The notes under the pieces are model-generated. The model was not told the DNA's origin. It worked only from the letters and a program-made list of their open reading frames with translations, and searched no databases. Of a stretch of 49,868 bases of DNA, positions 14,455-22,318 are shown in pieces. The DNA is from G020353235 sp964569555 (GTDB taxonomy: Bacteria > Chloroflexota > Dehalococcoidia > Dehalococcoidales > JAUYDJ01): the NCBI GenBank assembly GCA_964569555.1, contig CAZMTT010000002.1, positions 1-49,868 of the forward strand. Direction: 5' to 3'. The first letter of the stretch is position 1; each line of letters starts with the position of its first letter. The position numbers and the translations under genes are program-made.

Positions 14455-15912
14455 TTGGTGCGCTATTTATCGTTGAGTCAGCTGACGAGGAACATGCGCC
14501 GGCCAGGTTTCTGGCTTATTTTCGTTTTACTCGTACTTATCACGCTTCTTCACTATGTGGAGACCTTGGGGTTCACGTTGTTCCACGTCCCAATAATGGC
14601 CGACCTTGGCTTAGACCGACATGCCTTTGAGAGAATTCTCTATCTAGTGCCTATATTCTTGGCTGGCTTTATATTTAGCTGGAGGGGAGCCTTCGTCACT
14701 TCATTAGTTGCCCTTGCCGGCATGTTACCTCGCGCCATCTTCATTACGCCGCACCCGCTAGATTCCCTTCTTGAAACCGGCGCTGTTTTCACCGTCGGCA
14801 ATGCTGTATCCATTGCTTTCGCCTCGCTCCGTAGGGAGCGGGAATACCGTGCCCGGCTAGAAGTGGCCCAGCGGGAACAGCGGTTATTCGAAGAGAAATA
14901 TCGGGAGTTATTTGAAAGCGCTAACGATGCCATCTGGATTCATAATTTGGCGGGAAATATTGTCGTCGCTAATAAAGCCTCGGCTACTCTTACCGGATAT
15001 AGTTTGAAGGAATTATCTACCATAAAGTCGCAAAACTTGTTCACCAAGGGCAGTTTAGACGATATTGTTCACCTAAAAGACCTGCCCTTTAAGAACAAGG
15101 TGCCTAGCCATCTCTCCGAGGCAAAGATAATAAAGAAAGACAAGAGTGAGGCACATGTCCAGTTGTCTACCAATCCTGTTTTTAGTAACGGGCAAATTGT
15201 AGGTTTTCAACATATTGCCCGGGATATCACTGAGCAAAAACGGATGCAGGAGAACCTCCGCTTCTACTTGCACCAGATTACCCGGGCTCAGGAAGAAGAG
15301 CGAAAGCGTATAGCTCGCGCGATACACGACGAGTCAGTTCAGTCCCTGGCTTCTTTGGCGCATAAAATTGAAGCTACAGCCGCCAAGAAGGCAAGATTGC
15401 CCGAGGATATTGTTCAGTACCTGGAAGGACTTTGCGCTGAGGCTAAGGGCATAATGAACGGGTTGCGACGCTTTAGCCATGGATTACGCCCCGGGGTTTT
15501 AGACCAGGTAGGTCTGGGTTCAGCACTGGAGCTTTTAGCTGAAGAGCTGGGTAGTGAGCAGAATATCAGTACTAGTCTTGAGATAAGTGGTCCTGAGCGA
15601 CGCTTGGAGCCTGAGGTGGAACTGGCCCTATTCCGTATCGCTCAAGAAGCACTGAGCAATATCAGGCGGCACTCCGGAGCCAAAAAGGTTGAAGTGAAAT
15701 TGCTATTTTCGGACCGGAAGGTCCAACTGACTATTTCTGATAACGGAAGGGGTTTCCAGTTACCGGAAGTGCTGGGCGACCTGGCTACTGAGGGTAAACT
15801 GGGTCTGGTCGGTATGCAGGAACGCACCCGCTTGTTCAACGGCAAGTTCTCGGTTAGGTCAGTAGTCGGTAGGGGAACAGTAGTGGTGGTAGAGGTGAGT
15901 GAAAAAGTCTGA
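14455..15912 (+). CDS. Membrane sensor histidine kinase with PAS domain (HisKA_3 type)
   Basis: 485 residues. N-terminal membrane region with about four hydrophobic segments (18-38, 60-80, 79-97, 105-122), a charged coil (125-150), a PAS domain (about 148-262, ending FQHIARDITEQKRMQ), then the dimerisation/phospho-acceptor helix with His291 in RIARAIHDESVQSL, and an HATPase domain (about 390-485) with N box AQEALSNIRRHSGA and G box DNGRGF. This is the NarX/DesK class that partners NarL-type regulators. The start is TTG at 14455 or GTG at 14458; GAGG at 14445-14448 fits either. The signal is not deducible: the short loops suggest membrane, redox or PAS-ligand sensing. Confidence 0.93.
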   Translation: MVRYLSLSQLTRNMRRPGFWLIFVLLVLITLLHYVETLGFTLFHVPIMADLGLDRHAFERILYLVPIFLAGFIFSWRGAFVTSLVALAGMLPRAIFITPHPLDSLLETGAVFTVGNAVSIAFASLRREREYRARLEVAQREQRLFEEKYRELFESANDAIWIHNLAGNIVVANKASATLTGYSLKELSTIKSQNLFTKGSLDDIVHLKDLPFKNKVPSHLSEAKIIKKDKSEAHVQLSTNPVFSNGQIVGFQHIARDITEQKRMQENLRFYLHQITRAQEEERKRIARAIHDESVQSLASLAHKIEATAAKKARLPEDIVQYLEGLCAEAKGIMNGLRRFSHGLRPGVLDQVGLGSALELLAEELGSEQNISTSLEISGPERRLEPEVELALFRIAQEALSNIRRHSGAKKVEVKLLFSDRKVQLTISDNGRGFQLPEVLGDLATEGKLGLVGMQERTRLFNGKFSVRSVVGRGTVVVVEVSEKV

Positions 15913-15958
15913 AATACGGCACTAATGCTCCCGGAAAACCACACTATCCGGCCAGTAA

Positions 15959-16171
15959 TTAGAACCGGTATTTTACCCGTGTTACCCCGGACTCGGTTGA
16001 TATTTCAAAGCGATTGCGATTTTGTTTGATTACCCTTACAATATCGCTTCGCCTGACTTGCTGACTTAACATAATAGATGCTCTATCCTGTAATTCCTCG
16101 ATGCTATATGACCTGACCCCGCCTTTTAATATTGTCATCAGTGTTGAGCTTACCATGGCATCTACTATCAC
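15959..16171 (-). CDS. Small hypothetical protein, 70 residues
   Basis: Starts with GTG at 16171, preceded at seven to eight bases by AAAGGAGA, which supports a real gene. Sequence from residue 20 on (RSYSIEELQDRASIMLSQQ, then a basic segment VRRSDIVRVIKQNRNRFEI and a short strand VTRVKYRF) has the helix-helix-strand order of a small winged-helix domain, but I cannot name a family. It is convergent with the histidine kinase gene, 46 bases away. Confidence 0.65.
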   Translation of the reverse strand: MIVDAMVSSTLMTILKGGVRSYSIEELQDRASIMLSQQVRRSDIVRVIKQNRNRFEISTESGVTRVKYRF

Positions 16172-16262
16172 GATATCTTCTCCTTTACTTGGTTTCTCCC
16201 TATTTTACCTTATCCGGACCCAATTTTGCCGGGCAGAGCCGGCCGTTTTGTTAGGGCACGGC

Positions 16263-16769
16263 TTACTCCGGAGAGGGGGTGAGTCGGAGCTCGAATTTCT
16301 GTTCGTTGAGCTCGGCGCCCCAGTGGTTTCCCTGCCGCTGCTCTACCAGTGTGAAGCCGTTCTTGTCGTAGAGGTGTCTCGCCGCGTGGAGGCCCTCAAA
16401 GCTCCACAGAAACAGCCGCGGGTAGCCCCGGTTCCGGCAAAAGTCGATAGCGGTGCTGACCAGCCGGTTGCCGATGCCTCTGCCGCGCAGGGCATCCGAG
16501 ATGACAAACCACCGGATATGGGCTCCCTTGTCTTCAGCATGGAGCCCGTCGACGGTAATAGAACCTTCAATACGACCCTCCAGCGATGCCGTCCAGAAGC
16601 CATCACGCTTCTCGTCATACCGCCCGATGAACTCGGCAAGCTCGGTGGCTATCCTTCTCTCGAAGAAATGGCCGAAACCCCAGTGCTGGTGGTAGTAGGT
16701 GCCGTGAATTTCGACAACTCGACCGATAGCGCCGGGGATATAACCTCTCACTATTTCCACATCTGACAT
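16263..16769 (-). CDS. GNAT-family N-acetyltransferase
   Basis: 168 residues from the ATG at 16769, chosen because GGAGG lies six to seven bases upstream; the open frame extends ten codons further without a ribosome site. The acetyl-CoA binding motif A is ISDALRGRGIGNRLVSTAIDFCRNRG (about residues 99-124, containing the R-G-x-G-I-G turn), followed by LYDKNGFTLVEQRQGNHWG, the usual C-terminal part. The N-terminal part (GRVVEIHGTYYHQHWGFGHFFE) is typical of the branch often found fused to MarR regulators; here there is no MarR domain. Acceptor substrate unknown. Confidence 0.9.
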   Translation of the reverse strand: MSDVEIVRGYIPGAIGRVVEIHGTYYHQHWGFGHFFERRIATELAEFIGRYDEKRDGFWTASLEGRIEGSITVDGLHAEDKGAHIRWFVISDALRGRGIGNRLVSTAIDFCRNRGYPRLFLWSFEGLHAARHLYDKNGFTLVEQRQGNHWGAELNEQKFELRLTPSPE

Positions 16770-16908
16770 GTAAAGCCTCCGGATTGCCCTGGCTTGCACC
16801 GCCCAGCTACTGAGTGTAATATAAATACCAGGTTAAGTATAGCACCTTAAAATACCTCTTTTTATATCGGCTTAACGCATTTTTGCTCGATTTCCAGCCT
16901 TAGCCTTG

Positions 16909-16917
16909 TGATATAAT
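16909..16917 (+). promoter_or_regulatory. Extended -10 promoter of the zinc-ribbon peptide gene
   Basis: TG at 16909-16910, one base, TATAAT at 16912-16917. Transcription would start about 18 bases before the ATG at 16942, leaving room for the GGGGGG ribosome site. Confidence 0.6.
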
Positions 16918-16941
16918 AATTCAGATAAAGGGGGGTTTAGT

Positions 16942-17079
16942 ATGAAATGTCCTGATTGCGGCAAAAAAATTGAAAAGATAAACGCCAAACCGATAAAGTT
17001 CGAAAAATTTGAAATTCTGGTCGTTTTGTGTCCCCTGTGTGAAGCGGTACTGGGTGCGGTCAACAAGGTGAAAAAATAG
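16942..17079 (+). CDS. Zinc-ribbon peptide, 45 residues
   Basis: Starts MKCPDCGKK and has a second Cys pair in LCPLCEA about 26 residues later: a C-x2-C...C-x2-C zinc ribbon. The linker is basic (KINAKPIKFEKFE) and the tail is VNKVKK. AAAGGGGGG precedes the ATG at 16942 by six bases, and an extended -10 box sits upstream. Such free-standing ribbons bind zinc and may contact nucleic acid or a protein partner; no function can be given. Confidence 0.75.
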   Translation: MKCPDCGKKIEKINAKPIKFEKFEILVVLCPLCEAVLGAVNKVKK

Positions 17080-17149
17080 CGCCGGGTGTTAAAGATGTAC
17101 CGGCAGAATGAGCTATAATGGGTGGAGGAAGTCGGGAGAACAGGTAAAA

Positions 17150-17383
17150 ATGCTAATAGACAAGCTGTTAACACGCAAAGGATGGCGATTGGTGTCCCAT
17201 TGCCTGCTGGCGGCATGCGGGATAGCCTTTCTTTACATCATTGTAAATGGAATGATGACCGATATCGGCCGCACTGCCTCTCTGCTCAGCCGCTCGATAC
17301 TGGGCATAGAGATAGCCCTGTCTCTGTGGCTGGTGGTGCTTGGCGCCATGCTGGCCAGGGCTGAGTTAACCAGTAAAGAGTAG
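17150..17383 (+). CDS. Small two-span membrane protein, 77 residues
   Basis: The open frame reaches back to an ATG at 17108, but a -10-like TATAAT (17114-17119) and GGAGG and GGGAG sites lie between, so the ATG at 17150 (MLIDKLLTRKGW) is preferred. Two hydrophobic segments (about residues 16-35 and 48-68) connected by a short loop with TDIGRTASLLSR, and a charged tail ending TSKE. No family recognised. Confidence 0.65.
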   Translation: MLIDKLLTRKGWRLVSHCLLAACGIAFLYIIVNGMMTDIGRTASLLSRSILGIEIALSLWLVVLGAMLARAELTSKE

Positions 17384-17443
17384 GGCTGTGTGTGATGCGG
17401 TTACCATGTTTAAGATAGAGGTCTGGAAATAGTCGGCAACAAT

Positions 17444-17479
17444 AAGGCTGGATATCCCTTTTCTTGAATATCCAGCCTT
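17444..17479. terminator. Hairpin between convergent small genes
   Basis: Perfect 12-bp stem (17444-17455 with 17468-17479), 12-nt loop, ending AAGGCTG...CAGCCTT. It lies between the ends of the convergent genes at 17150-17383 and 17554-17712; T runs are short on both sides, so termination efficiency is uncertain. Confidence 0.6.
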
Positions 17480-17553
17480 ACTTCTTAGTCAGTGATACGG
17501 TCTTTGTTGGTTTCAGGTCTTCGCCTCCTTATCGAGTGTCTTTTTCACGGCGG

Positions 17554-17712
17554 TTAGTTCAGCGTCTTGGCGGCTACTTTCTTCTCGCGGGCAGCCTTGG
17601 CTTCACGAACAGCCTGGACAATGCCCCCTATGTTGATGTACCAAACCAGAGCCGCGGGGAAGAGGATTACCGGGATCAGGACTGCTAGGGTTACAATAAT
17701 CATTGCGTCCAT
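17554..17712 (-). CDS. Small membrane protein, 52 residues
   Basis: ATG at 17712 with AAAGGAGG eight bases upstream, stop at 17554. Residues 3-28 form one hydrophobic helix (MIIVTLAVLIPVILFPAALVW), followed by a basic, Ala-rich amphipathic tail (VREAKAAREKKVAAK). The one-span plus basic-helix form suggests an inner-membrane peptide with a cytosolic tail. No family recognised. The 244 bases upstream (17713-17956) hold no other gene; TAGCGTAATAGCGTAG, a short direct repeat, is at about 17888-17903. Confidence 0.75.
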   Translation of the reverse strand: MDAMIIVTLAVLIPVILFPAALVWYINIGGIVQAVREAKAAREKKVAAKTLN

Positions 17713-17956
17713 CGTGATACCTCCTTTCTCTTTATTTCCACCCTAATCTTACCGCCTCGCGGCATGAGCTAGCTTCCGCCGTGATGCCTAATTCTAGCCT
17801 CTGTAAATACCTAAAATTTATGCCTTCAGCTTATACTTTCTGCTTACCGCTGATTACCAGAGATTAGGTAGATATACTTACCTGAAGTAGCGTAATAGCG
17901 TAGTGCTGAAGACTTCCAGGTCTCAGATTCAGGGTGAGGCTAATAATCAGGGGGGC

Positions 17957-18340
17957 TTAATTTTGGGGGAAATGGGCGGCGTCGGTGTGGAGGAGGGTGG
18001 AGTAAGGTCTTTCCAGATGGACAGAGCCATCGGGGAAGACGTTGCCCTTGAAAAGTAATAGCCGGTAGTTTTGAGACAGGTCACGGTAGGCACTTATCGG
18101 TGTATTCTGCTCCTGTGACCGCATCCGGTCATAAATATAGATGTAGTCCGTGTTCAAATTGCCGGCGGATATGCTGCGCTGCAGGTACCACAGGCGCCGC
18201 ATGTCTTTGGGGAGCAGGTGATATTTTGTTTCCAGGGTGTCCAGCACCCTGGCCGGCCAGTGTTTCTCACCATTCTCTCCCAGATGCCTTTTGAAGGGGG
18301 TAAATGCTTTAATCAGTAGTGTTCGATATATCTTGTCCAT
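17957..18340 (-). CDS. Hypothetical protein, 127 residues
   Basis: No recognised family. Composition is that of a soluble, folded protein, rich in Tyr, Arg and Leu, with a helical N-terminal half (RVLDTLETKYHLLPKDMRRLWYLQRSI) and a C-terminus ending DAAHFPQN. No Cys, no signal peptide. No clear ribosome site upstream of the ATG. Region 18341-18510 upstream holds no gene that I can support. Confidence 0.55.
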   Translation of the reverse strand: MDKIYRTLLIKAFTPFKRHLGENGEKHWPARVLDTLETKYHLLPKDMRRLWYLQRSISAGNLNTDYIYIYDRMRSQEQNTPISAYRDLSQNYRLLLFKGNVFPDGSVHLERPYSTLLHTDAAHFPQN

Positions 18341-18510
18341 TTGCCGCCCAGTTATTAAATCTATAATCGTGTATTGTTCATTATGAAGGGTCTAAGGGAT
18401 GGGCACAAGACCAAAAAGTCCTGAAAACGGTTGATACTTTAGTAATATGACGGGGCACGGGCAGAATTTACTCCTTCAGGCGAGCCGGGGAAAGCACCGC
18501 CATGTGGGTA

Positions 18511-18539
18511 TTGACAATAACACTATGGGGGGCTAGACT
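18511..18539 (+). promoter_or_regulatory. Promoter of the DUF350/transglutaminase pair
   Basis: TTGACA at 18511-18516, 17-bp spacer, TAGACT at 18534-18539. The transcript would have a leader of about 105 nt containing a 10-bp hairpin (AGGGCACCAG at 18584-18593 with CTGGTGCCCT at 18616-18625) just before the ribosome site. No run of T's follows the hairpin, so it is not a simple terminator. Confidence 0.65.
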
Positions 18540-18649
18540 CCAAACTAATAACGGATTGACCTAAGGGTTCGGGGTCGTAACTCAGGGCACCAGAAACGTC
18601 GGCTGATGGCGCTGGCTGGTGCCCTTAAAGTGTGCCTGAGGAGGTAAAT

Positions 18650-19138
18650 ATGCTGGAAGGAATCGGTTTGGCGGCGCCTTACTGGGTTATGGTGCTCTTG
18701 TGGGTGGGCAGAACCCTGTTCTTGTCTCTGGTATGCGTTTTCCTTGCTTGGCTGGGTATAAGGGCGCTGGATGTGCTCAACCCCCATATTCACCAGCGCC
18801 AGCGAATTGGAGAGGACCCGATTGCCACCGGGCTGTTCGTCAGCGGTTTTCTAATACTGGTCGGCCTGGTCATTCACGGCGTCACCACCGCCCCCACCGT
18901 AATCGGTGGTCCGCTGGTTGATTACTTCTTCAATTTCAGGCTGCTGGGTTTGCTGGCGGTAGGTTTTGTGGTCAGCCTGCTTCTCGGTATCGGTCTGTTT
19001 CGCCTGCTGGATAAACTGACCCCCAAGATACCGTTTACCAATATTAACCAGCACCCGATTGCGGTGGGTATCTATGTCTTCGGCTATCTAATTTTTCTGG
19101 GGCTGATACTCCATGCCGCGCTGACTACGCCGTTGTAG
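18650..19138 (+). CDS. DUF350-like membrane protein with internal duplication
   Basis: 162 residues from the ATG at 18650 (GAGGAGG just upstream); a longer GTG start at 18632 is less likely. About four hydrophobic segments arranged as two similar halves: each half ends with a motif PIAxGxxVxGxLIxLGLxxH (first copy DPIATGLFVSGFLIL, second copy HPIAVGIYVFGYLIF). This repeated two-helix plan fits the DUF350 (YjfL) family, whose role is unknown. It is followed after 10 bases by the transglutaminase-like gene, so the two are cotranscribed. Confidence 0.75.
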   Translation: MLEGIGLAAPYWVMVLLWVGRTLFLSLVCVFLAWLGIRALDVLNPHIHQRQRIGEDPIATGLFVSGFLILVGLVIHGVTTAPTVIGGPLVDYFFNFRLLGLLAVGFVVSLLLGIGLFRLLDKLTPKIPFTNINQHPIAVGIYVFGYLIFLGLILHAALTTPL

Positions 19139-19148
19139 GGGAATTTAG

Positions 19149-19976
19149 ATGCACCGGACTAGAATCCTGGCAATTTTATTGGGGCTGTTTTTGGCGGGGT
19201 TAGCCACCACTGGCTACGCCTCGGCCAGCTCTTCCACCGGCTTCTATGAAAAACCGGGTGGTGTCTATGACGATTGGGGGGTATGCCGCACCACACCCCA
19301 CGGGGACAACGGTTACTACCAGGTATCCGAGACCGGTTTCAGGCCGATTATCGCCTTTGAGAGCCTGGGTGAAGGGATAGCTGAGGCCCACGCTCTGGGT
19401 AAAGAGATTGCCCAAAAATACCCCGATGAATTTCAGCGGGCGGAAGCCATCTTTTACTTTGTGCGGGACAGGGTGAATTACACCCCTGACGAAGACCAGT
19501 TTAATTATCAGGAGTTCGCCCAGAATGCTGACGAGATGGCGGCGGTAATTCAGAAGAGCGGCACCGGCAACGGCGATTGCGAGGACAGCGCCGTGCTGCT
19601 GGCGGTGATGTACCGGGCGGCCGGTTACCGTTCCGCAATAGTTGCCGGTAATGGTCATACTGCCTGCCTGGTATATCTGCCCGGCTACCGCAAGGCAAGC
19701 TCCGTATTTGAGCTTGACGGTGAACCGGGGTGGGTCTGGGCGGAGGCAACCGGCAAAAATAACCCCTTCGGCTGGACATCAAAAGAATTCGTAGATGTTA
19801 ACCTGGCTTCTTACGAGATAACTGATGAGGTGCTGAGGCCGGCGCAAGTACCGGGGGAAACGGTGACTGCCGTGGCGGAAAGCGGGGGGACTTCCTCCGC
19901 TCAGCCTTTTCCCTTTTTCGGCATCATTATCTTCCTGTGGCTGATGTCTTTGTTCCGGCGGCGAGGCGCCCATTAG
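19149..19976 (+). CDS. Secreted, membrane-anchored transglutaminase-like protein
   Basis: 275 residues. N-terminal signal segment (MHRTRILAILLGLFLAGLATTGYASA), transglutaminase-like core at about 70-215, C-terminal membrane anchor (FPFFGIIIFLWLMSLF) followed by RRRGAH. Catalytic triad candidates: Cys144 in NGDCEDSAVLL, His170 in GNGHTACLVY, and an acidic residue near Glu199 in VWAEATGKNNPFGW, where the family normally has Asp. The core should lie outside the cytoplasmic membrane with the C-terminal tail inside. Bacterial members are mostly proteases or cross-linking enzymes of unknown target. Confidence 0.85.
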   Translation: MHRTRILAILLGLFLAGLATTGYASASSSTGFYEKPGGVYDDWGVCRTTPHGDNGYYQVSETGFRPIIAFESLGEGIAEAHALGKEIAQKYPDEFQRAEAIFYFVRDRVNYTPDEDQFNYQEFAQNADEMAAVIQKSGTGNGDCEDSAVLLAVMYRAAGYRSAIVAGNGHTACLVYLPGYRKASSVFELDGEPGWVWAEATGKNNPFGWTSKEFVDVNLASYEITDEVLRPAQVPGETVTAVAESGGTSSAQPFPFFGIIIFLWLMSLFRRRGAH

Positions 19977-20159
19977 CTATTCAGCCATGTTGAACCATAC
20001 GGGAAATAAAGTTCTCAGCCTGCCTTGTAAAAAGCTTGACCTTACGCTATCATAATGGTGGTGGTTTAGGTTTAGGTTATTTACACATGCTTCAGGTAAA
20101 CTCAATAGTACTGGGTGACCGAGACTCAAACCAACTAAGCAAAGAGAGGAGGTCATCTA

Positions 20160-20465
20160 GTGGTTTTCCAAGATAAATCACTTGTGTGTTCCGATTGCGG
20201 AGCCACCTTCACTTTCAGTGCTGAGGAGCAGCAGTTCTTCCAAACTAAAGGCTATACCAACGAGCCCAAGCGCTGTCCCGAATGCCGCCAGTCCAGGAGA
20301 TCATCCCGGGACAGGGGTGATAGCTACAGGTCTCGCCGGCAAACCTTCCCGGCAGTATGCGCTGAGTGTGGCAAAGAGACTGAAGTGCCTTTTGAGCCAC
20401 GTGAAGGTAGACCGGTGTACTGCAGCGAGTGCTACACCAAAATTAAAACGAGGGGACAGGACTAG
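20160..20465 (+). CDS. Zinc-ribbon domain protein, 101 residues
   Basis: Two zinc-binding modules. The first (about 1-50) has CSDCGATFTFSAEEQQFF...NEPKRCPECR, the 'probable zinc-binding domain' seen in many small bacterial proteins. The second (about 65-95) has CAECGKETEVPFEPREGRPVYCSECY. An Arg/Ser-rich linker (RRSSRDRGDSYRSRRQ) lies between, which suggests binding to nucleic acid. GTG start at 20160, with GAGAGGAGG about eight bases upstream. It is followed 79 bases later by an RRM protein, so an RNA-related role is plausible but inferred. Confidence 0.88.
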   Translation: MVFQDKSLVCSDCGATFTFSAEEQQFFQTKGYTNEPKRCPECRQSRRSSRDRGDSYRSRRQTFPAVCAECGKETEVPFEPREGRPVYCSECYTKIKTRGQD

Positions 20466-20544
20466 TTTAGTCTAGTCTTAGCAACATACCCAGGCTGAAG
20501 ATAAGAGCCTGTGTATTTAACTAAATTTGGTTGGTGTATAAATT

Positions 20545-20838
20545 ATGAATATATATGTAGGTAATTTGTCCTTTGAAGTCACCGAAGATGAATTGCGACA
20601 GGAATTTGAAGCCTTTGGTCAGGTAAGTTCAGCCAAAATTGTTACTGACAAGTATACCGGGCAGTCGCGGGGGTTTGGCTTTGTTGAAATGCCGGCGGTA
20701 TCCGAAGGCCAAGCCGCCATTAATGGCCTGAACGGTAAAACAGTGAAGGATTCCATACTCGTGGTTAATGCCGCCCGTCCCCGTTCTGATAACCGTGGCG
20801 GTGGGTTTGGCCGAAGGGGAGAGCGGAGAAAATACTAG
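20545..20838 (+). CDS. RNA-binding protein with one RRM and Gly/Arg tail
   Basis: 97 residues. RNP2 is IYVGNL (residues 3-8), RNP1 is RGFGFVEM (near residue 43-50); residues 1-78 form one RNA recognition motif. The tail (NRGGGFGRRGERRKY) is Gly/Arg rich, like cyanobacterial cold-induced Rbp proteins. Likely an RNA chaperone in the cytosol. The sequence before the ATG (GGTTGGTGTATAAATT) has no good ribosome site, which is unlike its neighbours. It may be transcribed together with the upstream zinc-ribbon gene. Confidence 0.93.
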   Translation: MNIYVGNLSFEVTEDELRQEFEAFGQVSSAKIVTDKYTGQSRGFGFVEMPAVSEGQAAINGLNGKTVKDSILVVNAARPRSDNRGGGFGRRGERRKY

Positions 20839-20941
20839 ATTCCTCAGCCCCCCCTTTTATGTGCTTGAGGTGAAACACCCCGGCTGTCTTTTCGTGGCGA
20901 CATTTTTCAATTTCCGGCTCCCCCCCAATAAATGACTTAAA

Positions 20942-20972
20942 AAACCGGCCATAAGGCCGGTTTCGCTTTTTT
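20942..20972 (+). terminator. Rho-independent terminator after the RRM gene
   Basis: AAACCGGCC at 20942-20950 with GGCCGGTTT at 20955-20963 (9 bp, ATAA loop), then CGC and six T's. Confidence 0.85.
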
Positions 20973-21030
20973 AGTCACCGGGATAGTTATTTATACTTAC
21001 TATCTGCGATATAATTGGGCTGGTTTAGCG

Positions 21031-21468
21031 GTGATGAAGAAATTTAGCTATAAATTTATCGACCGTGAGGGTGAACTGGAGGGCGCCTTGGCGGTGTGGC
21101 GGCAGGTTTTCGTGGCGGAGCAGGGTATCCCCGAAAATCTGGTCTATGATGGCAATGACCGTGACGCCAGGCATATGGTGGTTAAAGATGGCAAAATGGT
21201 TATTGGCGCCGCCAGAGTCAGGTTTTTAGAGGCGGAACAGGCCAAGCTGGAAAGAATGGCCATTTTACCTGCCTTCCGTCATCTGGGCATAGGCCAAGAG
21301 ATGATTGACTTTCTGGTCGGGGAGTTGGGGGGGGAGGGAATCAAAAAGCTGGTTCTTCATGCCCAGCACCAGGTTGTTGAATTCTATAAGACCTGTGGTT
21401 TCAAACCGGTGGGACGGCCGTTTGCTGAAGCCGGCATTAAACATCAAAAGATGGAGAGAATGGTCTGA
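21031..21468 (+). CDS. GNAT-family N-acetyltransferase (YjcF/ElaA-like)
   Basis: 145 residues from GTG at 21031; the ATG at 21034 is an equally good start. FVAEQGIPENLVYDGNDRDARHMVV is the N-terminal signature of the ElaA/YjcF branch, and LERMAILPAFRHLGIGQEMIDFL is the acetyl-CoA-binding motif A (R-x-x-G-I-G). HAQHQVVEFYKTCGFKPVGRPFAEAGIKH near the end is also standard for the branch. Acceptor unknown. A -10-like ATATAAT lies near 21009-21015. It is convergent with the ABC gene, 8 bases away. Confidence 0.92.
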   Translation: MMKKFSYKFIDREGELEGALAVWRQVFVAEQGIPENLVYDGNDRDARHMVVKDGKMVIGAARVRFLEAEQAKLERMAILPAFRHLGIGQEMIDFLVGELGGEGIKKLVLHAQHQVVEFYKTCGFKPVGRPFAEAGIKHQKMERMV

Positions 21469-21476
21469 GCCCGCCT

Positions 21477-22313
21477 TCACTCACCGCGGCTGAGGAGGAT
21501 GGTATCATCATCAAACTCCTCCCCGGCGGCCCGCTCAAAGGCAGATACCAGGTCACTGACCTTCAGTGCCTTCTTTTTGGCCTCGCCCATATCAACGATA
21601 ATTCTGCCTTTGTGCATCATAATCAACCGGTTGCCGTAAGTCAGGGCAATCTCCATGTTATGGGTCACCATTATGGTGGTCATCTGCTCCAGGCTCACAA
21701 TCTTATCGGTTAAATCGAGCACGGTTTTAGCCGTCTTCGGGTCCAGGGTGGCGATGTGCTCATCAAGCAGTAATATCGCCGGCTTGGAGATGGTAGCCAT
21801 AACCAGGGATAAGGCCTGCCTCTGTCCCCCGGAAAGAGTGTAGACCGGTGTGTTCAGCCTGTTTTCCAGCCCCAGCCCGAGCACGGCCAGTTCTTCGCGG
21901 AACAACTGCCGGCGCTGCTTGTTGGTGGCCCCCTTCAGTCCCCTTGACTGACCGCGCAGCAGGGCCAGAGAGAGGTTCTCCTCAATGGTCAGCTTGCCGG
22001 CGGTTCCCGTTTCCGGTTGCTGCCATACCCGGCCGATGTAGGCCGCCCGTCGGTATCCCAGAAGATGGGTGACATCCTCATCACTTATGGTAACACTGCC
22101 GCCTCTTTCCGGAGGGTAGACTCCGGCGATAATGTTGAGCAGGGTGGTTTTGCCGGCGCCGTTGCTGCCGATAACGGTCACAAAGTCCCGGTCGTAGACG
22201 TCCAGCTTTATGCCCGCCAGCGCGGTTACCTCGTCAATAGTGCCGCGGGCAAATATTTTCCTGACATTATTCAGTTGCAGCAGATGGTGATTTCCGGTTG
22301 CCTTCGTGGTCAT
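21477..22313 (-). CDS. ABC transporter ATPase of a TrpX-type importer
   Basis: 278 residues from the ATG at 22313, preceded by AAAGGTGG; the open frame also allows a GTG at 22325 that overlaps the permease end. Walker A GSNGAGKTT (residues 49-57), signature LSGGQRQALSL, Walker B LLLDEHIATLD (His after the Glu, where Pro is usual), H-loop in MVTHNME. It energises import through the adjacent permease. Order on the minus strand is binding protein, permease, ATPase, as in TrpXYZ systems of other bacteria. Confidence 0.92.
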   Translation of the reverse strand: MTTKATGNHHLLQLNNVRKIFARGTIDEVTALAGIKLDVYDRDFVTVIGSNGAGKTTLLNIIAGVYPPERGGSVTISDEDVTHLLGYRRAAYIGRVWQQPETGTAGKLTIEENLSLALLRGQSRGLKGATNKQRRQLFREELAVLGLGLENRLNTPVYTLSGGQRQALSLVMATISKPAILLLDEHIATLDPKTAKTVLDLTDKIVSLEQMTTIMVTHNMEIALTYGNRLIMMHKGRIIVDMGEAKKKALKVSDLVSAFERAAGEEFDDDTILLSRGE

Positions 22314-22318
22314 CTTAA

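Noticed and set aside
17122..17364. 80-residue plus-strand frame overlapping the two-span protein
   Set aside because: It is the shifted frame of a protein with clear hydrophobic segments; its own sequence is low quality.
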